A stretch of 64,000 bases of DNA, taken from contig CM041465.1 of the NCBI GenBank assembly GCA_023213395.1, forward strand, positions 134,423,741 to 134,487,740. Reading direction: 5' to 3'. A program made the translations under genes and the position numbers. Positions 12,271-22,989 of this stretch are shown here, piece by piece; position 1 is the first letter of the stretch, and every line of letters starts with the position of its first letter. Below the pieces are notes generated by a model, which was not told where the DNA came from, did not search any database, and saw nothing but the letters and a program-made list of their open reading frames with translations. The DNA comes from Cycas panzhihuaensis. Its lineage: Eukaryota; Cycadophyta.

Positions 12271-12765
12271 ATGGACTTTGGTACACTCCATTAGAAGAAT
12301 TTAGATTGATTAGATATTCAAATGCAGATTGGGTAGGTAATATTGAGGACAGAAAATCAATTTTAGGATATATATTCAATGTTGAATCAGCATCTATATC
12401 ATGGAATATAAAGAAACAACTATCAATTTCTTTATCGATAGTAGAAGCATAATACAAAGTAGTTGAGATAGTAGAAAGATAAGCAATTTAGCTCATAATA
12501 ATTCTTGAAGATCTTTATCAACTTCAATAGGAATTAATAATGATCTTTTACAATAATCAAAGTACAATTCAAATGACCAATAATCTAGTCATGCATAGCA
12601 AAATAAAGAATATGGACATCAAACATCACTACATAAGAGAACTCATTCGAAATCAACACGTTTAACTTCAATATTATAAAATAGAAGACCAAGTTACAGA
12701 TATACTTACCAAGGCATTATTAAAGAGAAAGCATCTCCAACTCATACAAAATCTTGGTATACATC
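12271..12765 (+). pseudogene. Copia-1 RNase H (broken)
   Basis: The segment reads IRYSNADWVGNIEDRKSILG, ASISWNIKKQLSISLSIVEA, and DIKHHYIRELIRN, then DILTKALLKRKHLQLI near 12700-12740, the usual end of Copia pol. Stops and a frame change near 12265 inactivate it. Confidence 0.85.
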
Positions 12766-12774
12766 CAAATGTGT

Positions 12775-12786
12775 ATTATAGGGGAG
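12775..12786 (+). promoter_or_regulatory. Copia-1 polypurine tract
   Basis: ATTATAGGGGAG directly precedes the 3' LTR, as expected for the plus-strand primer of reverse transcription. Confidence 0.75.
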
Positions 12787-13154
12787 TATTGGAAGGTACT
12801 ACATATTAAATATAATTGGTTAAGTTATAGGTCACGTATGAGTGGTCAAATAGAAAGGCTAGATATGATTAAACACCATAAAAGCCAAATATGATTGGGT
12901 TAACATAAAGGATAAATATGATTGGTTGTAAATAAGGCACAAGATAACTATAAGTATGCATGTAGTATGAGAGATTGTAGGTTGAGAGAGATCATGTATG
13001 TAGAGTATAAGATTATGTAGTCTGAAGTTTTAATATCAGTTTTGAGTTATGAGCATGATCTTTTGATATGTTGAGCTCTATTATGGCACTACTCTCATGT
13101 TGTTATTTTGATCCTGGTTATGTTATTTTGTGCATATGATTTCATTTTCTAATA
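12787..13154 (+). repeat. Copia-1 3' LTR
   Basis: 368 bp, starting TATTGGAAGGT after the purine tract and ending TTTCTAATA before the target duplication TACAA. It aligns with 5825-6149 and has extra bases around 12930-12975. Confidence 0.92.
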
Positions 13155-13159
13155 TACAA

Positions 13160-13746
13160 ATCCTTACAAAATAAAAGTATTAATTTTATATTTAAATAAT
13201 TATTAAATAATAGCTTAAAATACATAAAATATAGCCCAAAATAATGACCTTTAAATTACAATTCCAATAGTTAGATAGAATAAAATTCTAATATCTATAT
13301 CAAAAGATATGACCCTTTTAAGAAGTGCTTATTCCTAAGGTTTTTGAATTATAAAATTGCCATTTGATAAAATATGGATGACTTTTTTCTTAGACCTTTG
13401 ATTGACCTAAAACCACTTCAATTCAAATGTAGACAAAAAATTACACATAATCAAAAAAAAATTGAGATCCTTTGGATAGCTGTAGCTAAAGTTATAGTCA
13501 TTTGAAGTTAAGGTAGCAAATCTACCTTCAAATTTACTGACAAAAAGTAGGCTGAAATTAAATATGTTATGATTTTTGCACTTTCATCCCAAAATCTACA
13601 ATGTAACCACTAAATTTTTTTAGGACAAGTCATTTCGTCTTAAATTCACCATTGTTTTTTTCGAAATTTTAATGTTTATTCTCCTAGATGTGCCTTCAAA
13701 CCCTACATTAGAGTAGGAAAAATAATTACTAAGCTTTGATACTACT
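13160..13746 (-). other. Internal part of the outer LTR element next to its primer site
   Basis: AT-rich, no reading frame of note. The right edge (13732-13746, GCTTTGATACTACTT) is read on the minus strand as a decayed primer binding site of the TGGTATCAAAGC type. Confidence 0.55.
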
Positions 13747-14004
13747 TATTATAAGTATAATCTTGTAACCATTCAAGATAGAGAAATATGAAGAGAAAAT
13801 AATAGAAAGAAGATAAAGAAGAAGGTAAATTTCTAAAGAACATTTATTAAGATAACATCATATATGTTTTCTTTATAATAGAGTGGGGTATATATAACAC
13901 TAACTCCTATATTATTATAATCCTACCTCTAAGTTAACTAATCCCCTATTTTCTTATCATTAACTTTTACTTAACTTATTCTCACATGGTGGAGGATCAT
14001 AACA
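13747..14004 (-). repeat. 5' LTR (minus orientation) of the outer element
   Basis: 258 bp matching 4586-4843. On the minus strand it starts TGTTATGATCC, contains TATATATACCCC and then AATAAA, and ends next to the primer site. Confidence 0.75.
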
Positions 14005-14290
14005 TAAGGAGTGTACTGAAGAATAGAAAAAGCTAAACGGTGCTAATAATGGACTTATATTCCCTAAGGACAGAGTGACCTCTCATTTTATGAGTAATAA
14101 ACAAGTGATTGATGTTAGTAGCACCCAAGAAGTTGATGTTATATCCAAAACACATAACCTCCAAGTTATTACTAGGAATGAAGATACTAGAAGGATAGAA
14201 GAGGAAGGAAATGAGGCTAGAGAAGCGAGGGCAACACCACCTAAATTTAGGTGGAATATTCTATCTACCCCAACAAGTGATGGATAATTA
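14005..14290 (+). pseudogene. Possible end of LINE-2 ORF1
   Basis: An open frame at 14075-14287 (70 codons, hydrophilic, rich in Glu, Arg and Thr) lies where ORF1 should end, before the endonuclease. It carries no zinc knuckle or other motif, so the assignment rests on position alone. Confidence 0.35.
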
Positions 14291-14524
14291 AACTATAGAG
14301 ACATATAGAAAAAGGGAAGAAAACCCAATAATAAGATTCACATCATCACAACTAGTAAGGAAGTTGCTTACAGATCCTAGGCCTAGATGATGTAATTTTT
14401 GCATAAGAAACAAACCAACAATAACTAGCATGGCAAGCAAATCAGTGACATCCACTAAAATGAGAATCCCACCACATTTAAAGGTGGGATAAAATCCAAA
14501 AAGGAGCCTCCTTAGATTGGTAAA

Positions 14525-15290
14525 AAATGATCATAGTCTCTTGGAACTTAAGAGGGTTGGGTTCAAACCTAACTAAACAAACCCTAAAAGGTTACATCAG
14601 GAATTAGCAACCTAATGTTCTCTTTCTTTAAGAAATAAAAAATTTTAAAACTGATGCAAAAAGTTAGTGCCTCAAATAAATTGGTAGTTCATACTCAAGT
14701 ATGAGCATCAATGCAAGGGGCTAGTTTGGTAGATTAATTATATTTTGGAACAATAGAACCTTCAGGTTAGTAGGAACTTCTAGAGGAAGAGATTAGGTTA
14801 GGATCATGATTTAGATAACAACTGATAGTAGAATTATTAATTCAATAATGTTTACAGACCTTCCCACTTCTAGTTAGGTCAAGAGTATTGGGCAAATGTA
14901 TAGCGAGATAGAAGAGATAATAATGTCCAAAATTAGATCATTGGAAGTGATTTGAATATGGTGTTACATTCACACGAGAAGCAAGGAAGACAATTCTACT
15001 TAAGCAAATAGGTTGAAATGGTTCAAAACCTCATGGTTAAGAGAAGTTTAACAAATGTCAAACTTGCAAATGGTATGTTCACATGGTCCAATAAAATATT
15101 GGGAGCCTCACAAATCCTAGAAAGGCTTGACTAGTTTTGATTTCTAAAGCACTTTTGGATGCCATTGAAGTTGAATCCTCAATCCTTCTAAGGACCAGGT
15201 CTAACCACGCTCCCATCCTCTTAAAGATATCAGGCATGCATACTCATTTTAAAAACCCTTCAAATTCAACCCAACATTAATGAACATCAA
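14525..15290 (+). pseudogene. LINE-2 endonuclease domain (broken)
   Basis: Translation near 14528 gives IIVSWNLRGLGSNLTKQTL, then VLFLQEIKNFKTDA, matching the first two endonuclease motifs. The GDxN part at about 14940 reads GSDLNMVL across a frame change, and RTRSNHAPILL near 15195 corresponds to the SDH motif with Asp changed to Asn. Many stops. Confidence 0.75.
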
Positions 15291-15819
15291 GAGTTTTTTC
15301 CTTTGCTTAAGAAGTGGTGGGTAGAACCTTAGTATTCAGGTATAAAAATATTTATCTTCCATTCCAAGTTGAAATAAATTAAGAATAATTTAAAGTAATG
15401 GAAGCAGAGAATGATGAACCACTCCAACTTAGAGTACCACCAATAAAGGGAAAATTATCACCCTTAATGAGAAGATTAGAATTAGAGAGGACTCTCCAAA
15501 AATTAAGAGGAGGAAGAAGTTTTTCTTGATAGACTAGAATCCATTGAGGAGGACCAAGATTCCCTTACTAGACTAAGATCTTGAATGTTGTGTGTCAAAC
15601 AAGGGGACATCAACTCCTAATTCTTTCATAAAGTTTTGTTTCTCACTAGATAGAGAATTATATAGTTGGATTGAAGCATGATATGGGCTAAATTACTGTA
15701 ACCCAAGAAGATATTGAGTTTGCACCAAAGAATATTTTGCAACTTTATTTTTAGAAGATCAAATAAATAAAGACTCTGCCCAACTTGAAATGGTCAAGGC
15801 TATCCCCAAAGTGGTTACT

Positions 15820-16760
15820 AAGAGATGAACTCTAAACTAACCAAAGAAGTGTCCCCGAATGAAGTGAGGAAGGTTGTTTTTACTTTGCAACCTAATAAAT
15901 CTCTTGAGCTAAATGGCCTCTAGGCTAACTTCCATCAGACAACTTGGCAAATCATTAAGGATGACCTTCTCCAAACGGTAGAGGAATCAAGAAAGTCTAG
16001 GCAAATACTTAAAGCCTTAAACTCCACCTTGCTTATTTTCATGCTAAAGGACAAGGGTGCCTCTACTATTGATAGGTTCAAACCCATTTTGTTATGTAAC
16101 TTTTTATACAAAATTATTGTGAAAGTTATGGCCTTTAGACTTCAAGTAATCATGCCATCATTGATCTTAGTCGAATAGGGTGGCAAAGTGAAAGGATGGT
16201 TGATCATTGATCAAGTCATCATTATGCAAGGGGTTATCCATTTAGTGATCTCATCTAAAAGAGGAATGATGATATTCAAGCTTGACTTTATGAATGCATA
16301 TGATAGACTCAACTAGGATTTCCTTATTAAGATTATGGACAAGATGGGGTTTGATAAGATCTAGACTAAGTGGGTCAGAGCATACATTATTACTATCTCT
16401 TTTATAGTCCTCATCAATGGCACTCTAATAGAATTCTTGAGTGTATCTAGAGGAATAAGATAGGGATGTCATTTATCTCCTACCCTCTTTGTGGTTATGG
16501 TTGAGGCCCTTAGTAGGACTCTTATTGAAGAGCATAGGAATAGTTCATTATGTAGGGTAGTAGCAAATTTAAGACTAGACCACATCACCCATTCACATTT
16601 TGTTGTCAATGCTTTGCTATTTAGAGATGTATTTATTGGTGAAGCCAAAATTATCAAGAGAGTTTTAGTTTCTTTCTATCTAGTTATTAGAGCTAAGATC
16701 AATACCAAAAAGTCAAAAGTAATGACCTTTAATTTCTCCTCTAACCTTTCTTAAAAAATA
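15820..16760 (+). pseudogene. LINE-2 reverse transcriptase, catalytic motif lost
   Basis: Recognisable are LQPNKSLELNGL, ANFHQTTWQIIKDDLLQTV, YKIIVKVMAFRLQVIMPSLI, IFKLDFMNAYDRLN (motif A), and GCHLSPTLFVVMVEALSRT. Where FADD is expected, HFVVNALLF stands at about 16590-16620, so both catalytic Asp residues are gone. Open frame at 16491-16754. Confidence 0.85.
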
Positions 16761-18332
16761 AATTCCCTTCTAGAATTCTAGTTGGTTGAAGGTAAATAAT
16801 CTTTTACCTATCAATGGGTCCCTATTAGTCATAAATGATAAGGAATGGCCCAGTGGAAAGGCATTCTTGATCAATTCAATACTATGTTAAAATCTTGGTC
16901 CTCAAGATGGCTTTATCTAGTAAGCAGAGCAGTCTTGGCTAAGGCAATCTTATGGTCCATTCCTATGTACTTGTTGGCTCTTTGTCATGTGCCTGTCCAT
17001 ATAATAAACCAATTAGAGAAGAATATTTAAGAATTTATTTGGAAAGGAGCTCATAATCCTAATTACAAGAAGTTCCACCTAGTTAAGGAGGAAGAGGTTT
17101 GTAAACCTAAGGATCTGATCAGCCTAGTGGTAAAGCCTGTGAACAAGGTGGCCCAGCTTCTTAGAGGAAAATTTTTATGGAGGATGTTATTCAAGTTAGC
17201 TTCCCTAGTTGCTAAAATTTTGACATCTAATTACTTGGGGGATTTAGGTCAAGCTATCTTTAATCCAAACTCCAAACTTAGCAAAGTAGTATCCTCAATC
17301 TAGAAGAAGATTTGTGCTAGTCTGGAATTGTTCCAATCTAGAATGTTATGGAAGATCAACAATGGGACAAAGGCCAATATGTAGATGGATCCATTACATG
17401 GGTATCCCCTACTAGATTATAACTCATCCATTAGGGGACTAAACCTCTAGTTCACTTCTTATAAGTTTGATGAGATGTCCAAGTATTTTAAGAAAGAATT
17501 CCCTGAAGATATTTCTTGGGTCATCAAAGAGACTGGCAATTTTTTGGATCTCCCTTATTCTCTCCACTCTTAGCATGAGCAATTCAATTAGTTAATAGCC
17601 AACTATAGAATTAGAATAAGGTATGGTAAGGATGAGATCATATGGAGACCATTCTTTGTGAATGGAGTTTTTTCCATAAATGAAGCATATAGATCAATGT
17701 CCCAACATTTGCCTTCTTCTCCCTTCGTGAATTAGAAACAATTTTAGGGCCTCTTTTTACTCATTAAAATTAACTACTTTGTTTGGCTTATCTTGTATAG
17801 AGCAATTGTAACCTCTAAAAATCTATATAAAAGGGGATTCATGGGGCCCTATAGATGTACACTATGTAATATAAAGTTAGAAAGCACTGATCATTTTTTC
17901 ATGGATTGTCCTTAAGCATCGGTTATATGGAATGAGGGATGGAGGAACTTGAATATCTCCCCAGTTTAGTTCTTAGATATCTAGACCATGGACCTTTTTA
18001 GCCCTAGTTAGGCTAGCAAATATCATTTTAAAGGGTGTTTTGCACTTCAAAAGATATGGTCTCTTCTTCCTTGAGTAACTTCTTGGTGTATTTAGCTAGC
18101 TTGGAATGAATCTATTTTCTCTAAGAAGAAGAGATCTATCAGTATATATTGGCAACACTCAATTAGAATTATAAGAGAAGTTGTTGTTATCCAGAACCTA
18201 TTAGTTGAAAAGACAAAGGTGTTGACTATTGAAAAGTGCACAGTGGTAAAACTTCTACATATTAATGAGGTAATAGAGGGGGGAAGAAAATAAGAAGAAC
18301 AATCCTCAGTTAATTTAGAAAAGTAATCATCA
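16761..18332 (+). pseudogene. LINE-2 thumb/linker and zinc-ribbon-like segment (broken)
   Basis: WKGILDQFNTMLKSWSSRWL, SRAVLAKAILWSIPMYLLAL (16845-17030), EFIWKGAHNPNYKKFHLV, and LLRGKFLWRMLFKLASLVAK follow the usual order. RCTLCNIKLESTDHFFMDCP near 17850-17910 is the zinc-ribbon-like motif before RNase H. Confidence 0.78.
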
Positions 18333-18558
18333 TCACCTTTTCTTTGATGGTGCATCTAAAAACAATCCAGGTTGTATGATCTAGGGGTGTCATATATATA
18401 ATGATAAGGGGAAAGTGTTGATTAAGTATACAGAGGGAGTTGGATGGACTACTAATAATAAAGTAGAATTTATAGCATTGGTCAAAGGTTTAGCCATTAC
18501 TTCCAAAGCCAACTTAAAGTAGTTGATAATCATGGATAACTCTAAGGTGATTACTTGG
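18333..18558 (+). pseudogene. LINE-2 RNase H, truncated
   Basis: FFDGASKNNPG (first Asp), GWTTNNKVEFIALVKGL (Glu), and IIMDNSKVITWL (Asp) are present. The last quarter with the HxxRxxNxxAD motif is missing, because the sequence changes to minus-strand Gypsy pol. Confidence 0.8.
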
Positions 18559-18760
18559 CTAGCTCCACCTTGACCTTTTCTTTATATTTTGGATTCATCC
18601 TATAAAGGGCATTGTCTAATAGGTTTAGCACCTCCTATCAACTCAATCCTATATTCTCCTAATTCAAGAGAAATTCCCTTAAGGCCCTTATAAGACCAAG
18701 TAAAAATATCTTTGTATTCTGTTGGTCCCAATAGTCACCCATGGTGATATATTTGGTTTG
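18559..18760 (-). pseudogene. Gypsy-C reverse transcriptase, first part only
   Basis: The minus strand reads EYKDIFTWSYKGLKGI, then LIGGAKPIRQ, a frame change, then MNPKYKEKVKVELA, the conserved lead-in to Gypsy RT (compare FRNIFIWSYKDLKDI and MNLKYKEKVKAKL in Gypsy-A). It ends at the junction with LINE-2. Confidence 0.88.
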
Positions 18761-19159
18761 TTCCTCAATGTTAATATTGATTTTCTTTAATTTTAGTTCT
18801 TTTCCCTAAACTATTTCCCCATCTGCATGTAGCTCATATGTTAGGGATTGATCCATTTGCCTCTCTCTATATTATATTGCATAATAGGATAGAGGAAAAA
18901 ATTTTGATTCCTCTTAGTTATCCTTGTCTAATAAGGGCTCGGATTCTTATCTCTATACATTTGCATCAAAAGTTTCTATCTAAAACATTTTACTATAGGA
19001 GTTGTTCTTTCTTTTATAGCAAAGAGGACCAATCATATCTTAACATTTGGGCTATAGTAAGAAAAAGTATTAGCAAAATCTTTATTAACATATTCCATTC
19101 TACCCTCTATGATTTTTTATAGTTCCGATACTAGGTTTGAATGATGTCTATAAGCGTAA

Positions 19160-19300
19160 CGACCCATTGATGAGTCCATTTCTATTTTAGTATATTTTTA
19201 GCTTTCCATGTTTTAATATAATTTTGAATATGATCTTCTAGATTTTCTCAATTATGTAATAAAGGTAATTTATTATCCTACTCTTGAAATCTAATTTTAA
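19160..19300 (-). pseudogene. Gypsy-C gag-like module between protease and RT
   Basis: The minus strand reads ENLEDHIQNYIKTWKAKNI. This lines up with NPREHIQKYKQKWRSLSI in the extra module of Gypsy-A (24500-24580) and lies at the same relative place. The part after it is too decayed to follow. Confidence 0.55.
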
Positions 19301-19879
19301 ATTATTTTTTTATCATATTCTAGTTCTACAAGTGTGTATTATGTGTAAGATACCAAGTAAACTCTTGTCTTGACAAAGATAAGGGAATGATACACATCAA
19401 AAGATCTTCTTACCATTGATTTTTTAAAATGTTCATATATTATTCCAAATGAGTATTGGCAACACCTTTCTTTCCCCAAAATTAAGGTAAATTTTCCAAG
19501 ACCTTTATAAACAACTTGGAGTTACCTTTGGTTACTTGCAATTGAACTTCATTTTGTCTTGATGCTTTTCCATCTCCTTTGTTTAGTAACACAGCTTCCT
19601 TGAACAAGTTGGCTACGCTAACTTTAAATCCCTTTGTTTGACAAATATCTTTTATGCCAAAGTTTGCTTCTCACTTATTCGAGGATGAATCTGGGTATAT
19701 CTCCGAGTGATAACAATTTATTGGCTCTATTTCTTCCTATGCATTCTATAACCAATTCAACATATACATGGAAGATTCTACTATAGTTGATAAGGCTTTA
19801 TCTATGTCTTGAATCCTTTTAATTTATAGTTTGTATGTGCACAAGGGTAGAGTCATCTACTTCCTTATTGATAATAGTA

Positions 19880-20008
19880 TGAATGTATACTTACCCCAAT
19901 CTTGAATAGATTTAATAACTAGTAACCATGGCCTTCCCAATAATGTTGGATGTATTTTCTTATGGTTTTGCATCCTGACCACAATAAATCCAATCGTACT
20001 ATGATTCC
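19880..20008 (-). pseudogene. Gypsy-C protease, second half
   Basis: The minus strand has HPTLLGRPWL at about 19923-19952, the conserved end of the plant Gypsy protease region (ALLGRPWL in Gypsy-A). It is interrupted at 20008 by the Gypsy-A insertion; the first half is at 30656-30850. Confidence 0.85.
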
Positions 20009-20847
20009 TATTGGAGTCTAAAATGATCCTATGGCTGTGAGAAGACCAGAGGTAGGTTAGGTAACCTGAGTTGTGCAGGTACAGACCGTACGAAGGTACG
20101 CATGAGGCAAAATGGCAGAGAAATTGGCATTCTAGGTATGTATGACAGGTGCGTACCTAGAACGGGTACGTATGATAGATACATACCAACGACATAACAG
20201 AACCGAGCGGAAGCGGTATGCATGACTCAAAGGGACCAGTGAAGACCTGTTAAGCTACCAGACATACGGACGGACGTACGAATACAAAGGATAATTAATT
20301 AAGTACCTAAACAAGTGATTAATGGAAAAGGTACGTATGACTGAAAGGGTACGGTTATGACAGGAAGTTATAACCCTTCAGCCAAAAGGTACCAACATGA
20401 GTACTTAAGGAGGTATGCATGAACCACCAGGTTAGGTGAGAGTCGATTATCATGGGTACGCAAAGGTGCGGAAGCCAGCACATATGTCAACCAATTGGAG
20501 TAGCACTGTATGATAAGTACCATATGGGTATGCATATGTAACAGAAGGAATGTATGCTGTCGGAATGCTCAGGAATGCATTCCAGCCTCTATGTAATTGA
20601 CTTGATTGCTTAATAAAAGGAAGAGTTACGTGGAAAGTGGTGTATTCTTTGTGTTGTGATGATGAATTACTGAGTATGTATTGATTTCTGTACTACTGTG
20701 TACCATTGTGGTGTAATTCTATGAAATATATGTGGAATGTATGTGAATGACCATGTTGTGATATCTGAACTAGACTATAGCACTGTGTAACCTTGACAAG
20801 TGAAATAGGTATCTTATAAGTGTAATAAGATCCCCCAGCAGTCAACA
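20009..20847 (+). repeat. Gypsy-A 5' LTR
   Basis: 839 bp, from TATTGGAGTC (TG start decayed) to GTCAACA. It aligns with 29839-30650; the main difference is about 40 extra bases around 20150-20195. It carries many short GGTACGYATGA-type motifs. Confidence 0.94.
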
Positions 20848-20861
20848 TTGGTTCTGTTGCC
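20848..20861 (+). promoter_or_regulatory. Gypsy-A primer binding site
   Basis: TTGGTTCTGTTGCC directly follows the LTR. Gypsy-B has TTGGTTCCGTTGCC at the same place. It resembles TGGCGCCGTTGCC, the aspartate-tRNA site used by Athila-type elements, with two or three changes. Confidence 0.65.
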
Positions 20862-20987
20862 TACATCCGTTGAGGAGGGATAGGGCCTAGGGGTTTCAAA
20901 GAAAAGAATGTGTAAAGGGCAGAGGACCTTGGCTACCATCGTGATGGCGGGCTGTAACTATGCCACCGGCAGCCAGGGGACCTTCCA

Positions 20988-22929
20988 ATGCCACCTAAGA
21001 GGCCTTCAAGGTCAGAGAAGCCCAAGAAGGATACTTCACCCAAGGAAAAGGAGACCAGCAGACAAAGGGCACTAAGATGGTCGAAGGAAGCAAAACTCAG
21101 AAGGGTGAGGAGATTAAGTTCGCAAAATAATGAGACTAAGGGACAGTCCGTTGAAGGATCTGAGGCAAGTGGAGCCCAGACACCTCAAGAAGAGGAAACT
21201 AATGGCGAACGCATGGTATTAACACCAGCCCCAATCAGAGATGATTTGTTTAGCTTGGAGATTGAAGGGAAACCAAAAGTTGATGATAAACATCAAGAAA
21301 CCTTAAAAGAGGGAAGTATACTAGTGGAGGACAGCCCGAAGGACCCAAGTGATAGTGAAAAGAAGGTGGAGGAAGGTTCCTCGGTATATTGGGAGAATAA
21401 GCTAACAAGACAGCTTTTCGAAGATTCGACAGAAAGGGGATCTGATCAATCGTATATTACAGTGACACCATTGACTATACAAGTTCCAGGTGTAGTGGAA
21501 CTCATACACATCAAAACTCCATTCAAGAATCTGCTATTTGGGAAAGATAATACAGCGGTAGGCACTCCTAATGCATCCTCGAAGGAGGGGAGAAAGGAAA
21601 AATCACCACCAAGTGGGGGACAGTTGCAATCTCCCAAAATGGATGACTATAGGGACTTTGGGAAACTGATTTTTAATGATACTTCAGACACAGCAGAGCA
21701 TGTGTATCTATTTTAGAATCTTATTGATGTAAAAAAGATTATAAACGAAGATGAAATCAAAGCACGATTCGCCTGTACATTGAGAGGAGTACCCTTGGCA
21801 TGGTACAAGGAAACAAATAAGAATGAGCCATGGGCAAAGCTTAAGAAAGCATTCGAAGAAAGATTTCAAAAATTTCGCAGTAATGAAGTAGTGGAAATCA
21901 CATTAAGAGAAATTAGACAAAGGCCAGAAGAATCTATCCTAACCTACATTAGCAGAATGAAAATCATTATGGCCAGCATGATTAATGAGACGATAACAGA
22001 TCACAATATGAAAAACTACTTTGTAAGAGGGTTGAATAAGAAATTGCGAGCCATGATGCATGCTCATCCACTGAAATCGTTTAAGAATACTTAAGATCTA
22101 GTGTTAGATTTTAAAATGGAGATGGATGCATAGGCAGGAGGACAAGACTCCCTACTACTAAGATTACAAGACGAGATTAGAGAACTGAAGCAAAATCAGT
22201 ACAACTGACCCTTCTGCCAGGTAGGAGTAGCAGAAGAGGAATCGGAGTTGGAAGCATTAAGAAAAGAGGTGGCCAAATTGAAAATTAGAAATAACTGAGA
22301 AGAAGAGGAAACACCGAAAAGGAAGGACCATGTTGGAAGAGTAACCAAATGGTGCCACATTTGTGAAGAAAATTCACATACCACCAAGGAATGTATGTGA
22401 CTTGAATTTAAAAAATAGTGTGTTACACCAACAAGAGAGATGATGCCATATATGCGATGTTGATACGTATACAACTAAGGATTATTTCTACAATCCCAGG
22501 GGAAAAGCCTTCAAAGGACGAGGTAGGGGAAGGGGAGGCAACCCACCTCGAAATATTTATACAACAAGGGACGCACCAGAACCTTCAAGGAAAAAACCGC
22601 CAATGGGTAGATGCCTCATTTGTCTACAGTTTGGGCACTGGAAGTCAGAATGCCCAACGAAGTAGGAATATGAACAAAAGTTGTTCGTATGTAGTAACTA
22701 TGGCCTAAGTGACCACAAAACAGAAGATTGCAAAGGCAAAGCCAAAGTCACCAACCTAATGACAATCATACCAGAAACAAAAAATGTCAAACTACAAAAT
22801 AAACAAAAGGAGAAACTGGATGAAGGATATCCGGATCTACCGACAGAAATGGATCGATACAGAAAGGAAAAACAAGTATTAGATGGCCTAGTCCAGGAAG
22901 AGAATGCATTACCAATGGGTAAACCATAA
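20988..22929 (+). pseudogene. Gypsy-A gag with four zinc-knuckle segments (broken)
   Basis: The first ATG-led frame starts MPPKRPSRSEKPKKD and runs open for 242 codons through a basic and then acidic, probably disordered N-terminus. The capsid part follows: LIFNDTSDTAEHVYLF, FACTLRGVPLAWYKE, WAKLKKAFEERFQKF, and ILTYISRMKIIMASM (retrotrans_gag pattern) at 21660-22060. Then come four CCHC-type segments: CHICEENSHTTKEC (22350), CHICDVDTYTTKDY (about 22450, last Cys changed), CLICLQFGHWKSEC (22615), and CSNYGLSDHKTEDC (22690; second Cys changed). TAG codons at 21714 and 22092 and a frameshift near 22430 break it. Confidence 0.92.
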
Positions 22930-22989
22930 ACCAAACACATCTATGTATGGAAGAACAAACAAAAGGAATAAGAAAATCTACTAGAAAAA

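Larger units (their letters stand above)
5825..13154 (+). mobile_element. Copia-1: full-length decayed Ty1/Copia element
   Basis: The element is complete in structure: 5' LTR 5825-6149, primer binding site at 6150, gag, protease, integrase, reverse transcriptase, RNase H, purine tract at about 12775-12786, and 3' LTR 12787-13154. It is flanked by a perfect five-base target duplication TACAA (5820-5824 and 13155-13159). Integrase before RT defines the Copia order. Every reading frame is interrupted. The target was the outer minus-strand LTR element, so Copia-1 is the younger of the two. Confidence 0.95.
4586..14004 (-). mobile_element. Outer LTR retrotransposon, minus strand, gene-poor (LARD-like), split by Copia-1
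   Basis: Two 258-bp direct repeats (4586-4843 and 13747-14004) have TG...CA-type ends: TGTTAT at one edge and ATAACA at the other. Orientation is minus: next to the right-hand LTR the + strand reads GCTTTGATACTACTT, whose complement resembles a TGGTATCAAAGC-type primer binding site, and on the minus strand the LTR holds TATATATACCCC and AATAAA in that order. With Copia-1 removed, the internal part is only about 1.6 kb and shows no gag or pol that I can recognise. The five bases outside (TGACG and TAAGG) do not match well, so one deleted element is inferred rather than proven. Confidence 0.65.
14005..18558 (+). mobile_element. LINE-2: strongly decayed LINE, 3' end lost
   Basis: It has the same domain order as LINE-1 but with far more stops: a possible end of ORF1, endonuclease, reverse transcriptase, zinc-ribbon-like segment, and the first half of RNase H. 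It has no A tail. At about 18558 the RNase H sequence passes directly into minus-strand Gypsy-C pol, so the 3' end was removed by a deletion or recombination. Confidence 0.85.

Noticed and set aside
22698-22940. Minus-strand frames opposite Gypsy gag/protease (also 23130-23435, 50646-50876, 52458-52892)
   Set aside because: Shadows; the plus strand has clear domain motifs.
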